Below are positions 60,101 to 64,000 of a DNA stretch of 64,000 bases, piece after piece (position 1 is the stretch's first letter; every line of letters begins with the position of its first letter). A program made the translations under genes and the position numbers. Origin of the DNA: Antedon mediterranea. Its lineage: Eukaryota > Echinodermata > Crinoidea > Comatulida > Antedonidae. The notes beneath the pieces are model-generated. The model was not told the origin of the DNA, searched no databases, and worked only from the letters and a program-made list of their open reading frames with translations. Location: NCBI RefSeq assembly GCF_964355755.1, contig NC_092670.1, positions 38,303,795 to 38,367,794 of the forward strand. The letters are read 5' to 3'.

Positions 60101-63100
60101 CATTGGTCAATTGCATGGATACTGGTGGCATAACACAAAAGCTTTGTTCTCACTAGCTAGAAGGCAATGCAAAGATGTACACACAATGTACATAATTTGA
60201 CCAATCAGCTCTTCCAAACCCCACCAAATGTCACTTATCATTGGTTAATTAACTTGCATTGCAGCTAGGTCCTTGCATGGATACTGATACCATGTTTGAT
60301 TAGCGTAATAAACTGTCAGTGAGATAGAGTGAATATATAAATGTTCGATTCTATTATTATACTGCTTAACTTTATTAATTATTATTGCTAATTTATAGTG
60401 AATTTTGGTGGATTATTACTACAAGCATTGCTGGAACATTGGCCTAAAACACATGCAATAGAACCAGAAGAAGTCAATGGACAAGGTATACATAAACACA
60501 CATTAATTGTAATTTAAGTGGGGGGCCGGGCTGCAAATTTTTTTTTTCGTACATAAGTTAGGGACCCCTTTGTGAAAGATAACCGAACTTCTTCCTAAAT
60601 ATAACTAAACCTAACTCTCTAAATAATCTCTCTCTCATTATAAAGTACTGTAAAAAGAAGTTGCTCATGGGATTCGAACCCCATACATCGACATGTAAAG
60701 TCTATAGTCTAATCCACTCGACTACACAGACGGCTGGAGAGAAAGCATTTGCATTAGCGAATTGTAGTTAGCTCAATTCTTAAGTCACACTTTATGAATA
60801 TGACTAATGAATATTCATGTTATTATGTATGAAAAGAAATATTGCAGCCGGGCTACCCAAAAATCAATATAAAGAGGGTTGGCTTTGGCATACATGATAA
60901 TTACCTCACCTTGGTACAGTACAGTACTACCATCGTAAAGCTGCTTTGACATCGTGCCCGGATTAGGTCCAGTGCCCTGAGAAAAGTATCGTGGAAAATG
61001 GGTTTAATGGTAAAGCATAGGATCATTCACACCAAATTGGTACGATTTGAATATGTACCTGATTCGGACCCCGAATTTGGTACGGTGGATCGAGAAGCAT
61101 TTGTTTGCTGAAATCGTTTTATTTTGACCGATCAACAGTAAGCATGAATGACCTCGCTTGGATGACCGAATTCGTGCTCGATGTGAAAGCACATTAAATG
61201 CGATATTTCCTCGGGGCGCCAGACCGAATCCGAGCGCCATGTGAAAGCAGCTTAAGTACAGTGTATGTATCACATCAGTAATCATTTGTATTGTAATTTC
61301 AGTAAATGGTTTTGATGGAAGCACTGAAGATGTGAGTGGTGAAAGGACGCCGATGGGTAACGGCTACTTCAGCGTACCAGGACACACGCCTGTCATTCTA
61401 AGCGAGGTCAATGGCAGGACGATGTTCAGGTTGCTGTGTCGGGATGCTGGTGGCGATTCGGAACAGATGCTTCTACAGGATACAGTACCACAATGGGTTA
61501 ATGATATTACAGTTGAGGTACATGTGATGTAGCATGTGTCAAATTTGTATTCTTTCTTTCTAATAAGAAAGTGTTGAATTATTCTATGTTGTGTTCTAGT
61601 TGTAGTCCCATGACGTAGATGATCGAAGGGGCGTAGCCGATAGACAGGCATAAGCTATATCTTCCAATGGTGCCTATCTTTTCTCCGGGCTGTCGCACAC
61701 CGGCGACTAAACTGGTATCCATATCAACTCCTTTAGGAGCATGGTGTGGAGGGTGGTTGAACACCCAGTTGGTACTATAAACAAAAACCAACTTCAATGG
61801 CGTCGGTTTAGGGGAACAAACGATGACCATCCAGCAAAAAATCCCCGTCAAACCAGAGAGGAGGTGTTGCCTGTATGTAGCATGTCTCAAAATTGTATTC
61901 TCTTATTCTAATAAGATGGTGTTGAATTATTTCTGTTTATTGTCACTTCATTACCAAGCTTCTAGAAATCTTATTCTTTTTACATAATGGCCTAATTAAT
62001 GTACCAAATAGTTTCTATATATTAGTTTTTATTTCTTTTTTTTTTTTTATAGAAAACCCAGCCAAAATTTAATAAGATATCGTTCTTCCTACAACCTCAT
62101 TCAACTTCCGGTGCAAAAACTCTTAAAAAGTAAGTTTATACCGTTTTTATGTTTTGAAAAAAGATTTGTGGCAAAAATGATTAAATATGTATTGTTCCCC
62201 AAAACATTGAAAACAGTTCTTGTTTTTTTCTTTAAATTACAGTTTTTTAGGTCACTTTTTGGTCAACGGGAATAACTATAATGTGTCATTAATAACATTG
62301 AACAATGCATTGTTTAAGAATTATATTTTCAGGACAATATAATCTTTAAGTTTATTGACTTTGTAAACAGTATCTTTGGCATAATACTTTCATTTTGTTT
62401 TTAAAATAATATTTTTTTAAAAGTCTGACGTTTATTTAATGTCTAGGGATAGGCTATCAGCTAGCGACATGCTTCAAATACGTAAGGTTCTTGAGCATGT
62501 CTACGAGAAGGTTCTTGGAGTAGAGAACGGTAGCCAACAAGGAATGGTGAATGGAAAAGAACAGGAGGGCCAAGATGCTGCTAGTGTAAGCAATGCTGAG
62601 GAGAAGGTTGAACTACTATGCCAAGATCAGGTAAGTTGTGCCAGTCTCTTGTCTTTAAAGCTCTGTCTACACTATCAAATTATTTTGACAAAAAAAAGTG
62701 TGATGTCCCCAAATATGGCAGTGATATGACATCATCATGTCTATATATGGGCACATCACATTTTTTTGTCACATAAAGTTTGATAGTGTAGAGAGAACTT
62801 TACACTGGATAGTTTCATAATAAAACTAATAAAAGTGGATCCAGGATTCTTTTAACAGGGGGAGCACTACATAATAATAGTTATTAATAGTAAGTCTGTA
62901 GAAGATATCCACTGAGCATTGTCTCATTCAAATGTCAAATGACCCTTTCCTACTAAATAATAAATTTAGAATTTTAAGCGCATACTGCATAAAGGCTCTA
63001 TACCCTTTAAAATAAAATAGTTGATGACATTTATTTGTTTTTTTTCTCTTCAGGTTATAGACCCAAATATGGATTTACGAACTGTACGATATTTCATTTG

Positions 63101-63152
63101 GAAAACAGGTGGAGATTTAACACTCAATTACAGATACAAATCAACTCACTGA
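54133..63152 (+). CDS. WDR48: WD repeat-containing protein 48 (UAF1), complete, 16 exons
   Basis: WDR48/UAF1 is the WD40 cofactor that activates the deubiquitinases USP1, USP12 and USP46, acting in Fanconi/DNA-damage control. Exons: 54133-54180, 55319-55462, 55951-56029, 56402-56484, 56853-56982, 57153-57343, 57677-57967, 58272-58362, 58746-58843, 59322-59429, 59753-59849, 60399-60485, 61303-61517, 62053-62129, 62447-62630, 63054-63152. All junctions agree in phase and yield 673 residues (human 677). WD repeats span roughly residues 25-360 ([48 protein letters not shown]). The C-terminal half keeps the ubiquitin-like regions ([50 protein letters not shown]). Intron 6 contains three decayed copies of the end of exon 6. 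Identity is very secure. Confidence 0.96.
54683..54975 (+). pseudogene. Second LINE 3' end, WDR48 intron 1
   Basis: The frame shows [20 protein letters not shown] followed by [11 protein letters not shown], the usual C-terminus of many invertebrate non-LTR reverse transcriptases. It stops at 54886 and ends with an (AGA)n tail near 54955-54970. It is heavily 5'-truncated. Confidence 0.75.
55519..55736. mobile_element. hAT-like MITE A copy (218 bp) in WDR48 intron 2
   Basis: Starts CAGTGGCATAACGG and ends CGTTACGCCACT, with the body inverted relative to 25179-25377 (shared GGGGCCTCAAG-type blocks). Flanks ACGTAACT and ATATAACT match 6 of 8; both differences fit CpG decay. A 26-bp segment (GGCTCATTGGCTAAACCCAG and following) is duplicated near the left end. 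Confidence 0.75.
55879..55906. mobile_element. MITE-1 left-end fragment, WDR48 intron 2
   Basis: Only AAAGCTCTGTCTACACTATC and a few more bases remain, 45 bp upstream of the exon 3 acceptor. Confidence 0.6.
56555..56693. mobile_element. MITE-1 copy in WDR48 intron 4
   Basis: Diverged ends (AAGGCCCTGTTTACAC and CTGATAGTGTAGA). It keeps GACATGCTTAAATATGG, the TTAA-bearing variant that matches the nested insertion target at 31440. Confidence 0.8.
57374..57650 (+). repeat. Three decayed copies of WDR48 exon 6 3' end
   Basis: The segment 57278-57373 (end of exon 6, donor and intron start) is followed by tandem copies at about 57374, 57470 and 57562. Each has a version of GTCAAAGCATTAGCTGTTA or AAGATGCCACACAAGTAAGT. 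Indels break the frame. Confidence 0.9.
57978..58128. mobile_element. MITE-1 copy 11 bp after WDR48 exon 7 donor
   Basis: Left end GAGCCCTGTCTACACTATC and right end GATATTGTAGACAGAGCTTT. Confidence 0.85.
59080..59217. mobile_element. MITE-1 copy in WDR48 intron 9
   Basis: Left end AAGCCCTATCTACACTATC and right end TTAGTGTAGACAAAACTTTA. Confidence 0.8.
59875..60290 (+). repeat. Tandem repeat of ~148 bp, about 3 units, WDR48 intron 11
   Basis: Units start GCAAAGATGTACACACA and contain TTTGACCAATCAG, CACCAAATGTCGCTTGTCAT and GCTTTGTTCTCACTAGCTAG. Each has facing CCAAT and ATTGG words. Confidence 0.85.
60640..60735 (-). mobile_element. tRNA-like SINE head in WDR48 intron 12
   Basis: The minus strand shows TGTAGTCGAGTGGATTAGAC and GGGGTTCGAATCCCATGAGC with a complete T-arm, but the acceptor stem does not pair. 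Confidence 0.6.
60936..61256. mobile_element. MITE-like element in WDR48 intron 12
   Basis: Left end TAAAGCTGCTTTGACATCG and right end CCATGTGAAAGCAGCTTAAG are inverted, as are CCCGGATT and AATCCGAG. No coding capacity. Confidence 0.6.
62655..62802. mobile_element. MITE-1 copy 25 bp after WDR48 exon 15 donor
   Basis: Left end AAAGCTCTGTCTACACTATC, full core, and right end GATAGTGTAGAGAGAACTTT. Confidence 0.9.
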
Positions 63153-63335
63153 ATATGTAAATGCAAAATTATTTTTTTAATTGCCAAAACAGTAGTTGAT
63201 GTTACAGATTTTTGCATTCCTCATAAAATTATGCCATGTTACAGAGAGACAACATGTTATGGTTATACATATACTACATAGTACAAATGGTACCTGCAAA
63301 TCAAATTTCCTCATTCCAATATAAAATAAGAGTTT

Positions 63336-63523
63336 ATCTGTCTACACTATCAAACTTTGTGTGACAACAAAAAATGTGATGGGCCCATATATGCTGGAAT
63401 TGGCGCTTTACAAATTCGTATATATTATTATTATTATTATTATGATGTTGTCACATCACTACCATATTTGGGCACATCACACTTTTTTGTTAAACTAGTT
63501 TGATAGTGTAGACAGAGCTTTAT
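63336..63523. mobile_element. MITE-1 copy with (ATT)n-tailed insertion
   Basis: Ends CTGTCTACACTATC and TTTGATAGTGTAGACAGAGC surround a ~45-bp insert containing GGCGCTTTACAAATTCGTAT and (ATT)n, which resembles the 3' tail of a SINE. Confidence 0.8.
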
Positions 63524-63598
63524 AAGTACACACTTGTAATGTGTGTTGCAGTATGAGTGTGTGAGCAATCAGGAAACTGGGGATATTCTAATAGGTTC

Positions 63599-64000
63599 TT
63601 AAGTTCTGTCTACACTATCATCATGTCTATATATGGTAGTGATATAACCAAATATGGTAGTGATATAACCAAATATGGTAGTGATATAACCAAATATGGT
63701 GATGATATGGCATCATCATGTCTATATGGTAGTGATATAACCAAATATGGTGGTGATATGGCATCATCATGTCTATATGGTAGTGATATAACCAAATATG
63801 GTGGTGATATGGCATCATCATGTCTATATGGTAGTGATATAACCAAATATGGTGGTGATATGGCATCATGTCTATATGGTAGTGATATAACCAAATATGG
63901 TGGTGATATGGCATCATCATGGCTATATGGTAGTGATATAACCAAATATGGTGGTGATATGGCATCATCATGTCTATATGGTAGTGATATAACCAAATAT
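63599..64000. repeat. 51-bp minisatellite made from MITE-1 internal sequence
   Basis: A MITE-1 left end (AAGTTCTGTCTACACTATC) leads into three ~21-bp units (TAGTGATATAACCAAATATG) and then 51-bp units combining GGCATCATCATGTCTATATG with the same block. About six to seven units are visible, and the array runs off the right edge. Long open frames here are a consequence of the repeat. Confidence 0.85.

Larger units (their letters stand above)
63153..64000. other. 3' flank of WDR48
   Basis: After the WDR48 stop come an AT-rich probable 3' UTR, a MITE-1 copy interrupted by an (ATT)n-tailed fragment (63336-63523), and a MITE-1-derived minisatellite running off the right edge. No further gene was seen. 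Confidence 0.6.

Noticed and set aside
60640-60735. Functional tRNA gene on the minus strand
   Set aside because: Box A, box B and a T-arm are present, but the acceptor stem does not pair and the anticodon arm is abnormal; it is more likely a SINE head.
63610-63996. Histidine/tyrosine-rich open frames on the minus strand
   Set aside because: They are readings of the 51-bp MITE-1-derived array.

Overview
This is an AT-rich animal nuclear DNA window with spliced genes and GT-AG introns. The five genes match human orthologues closely and keep conserved exon phases. The DNA is full of DNA-transposon remnants, tRNA-derived SINE fragments, LINE 3' ends and minisatellites. I infer a marine invertebrate, probably a deuterostome such as an echinoderm, but the species cannot be fixed from the sequence alone.

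Layout. (1) 664-19036, minus strand: the 5' part of an ASAP-type Arf-GAP gene (BAR, PH, start of the ArfGAP zinc finger), running off the left edge. (2) 19846-20814, plus: a complete mitochondrial ATPase inhibitory factor 1 gene, head-to-head with ASAP. (3) 22641-25867, plus: complete TSEN2, the catalytic tRNA-splicing endonuclease subunit. (4) 27740-53291, minus: complete OSBPL1A/ORP1L in 20 exons (ankyrin repeats, PH, coiled coil, FFAT, sterol-binding domain), convergent with TSEN2. (5) 54133-63152, plus: complete WDR48/UAF1 in 16 exons, head-to-head with OSBPL1A. In the four complete genes every exon junction is phase-consistent; predicted lengths are 114, 412, 985 and 673 residues. The genes belong to unrelated housekeeping pathways (Arf GTPase control, ATP synthase control, tRNA splicing, lipid transfer at membrane contacts, deubiquitinase activation), so this is ordinary chromosomal neighbourhood rather than one system.

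The unusual content is in introns and intergenic DNA. A short palindromic element (here MITE-1, about 150 bp) occurs about 34 times in 64 kb in nearly every large intron. Other elements include a 410-bp hAT-like MITE with perfect 32-bp terminal repeats and a perfect 8-bp target duplication, a second hAT-like family, TTAA-flanked elements (one nested inside a MITE-1 copy), and a family ending next to the IF1 poly(A) signal. Tandem arrays have units of 24, 33, 48 and 51 bp; the 51-bp array is built from MITE-1 internal sequence. Three separate tandem duplications copy a functional splice site of OSBPL1A or WDR48 into the adjacent intron.

No rRNA, functional tRNA, CRISPR or prokaryotic features were seen. 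Exon limits were set by hand from splice consensus, reading phase and recalled family similarity; none were confirmed by transcript data.
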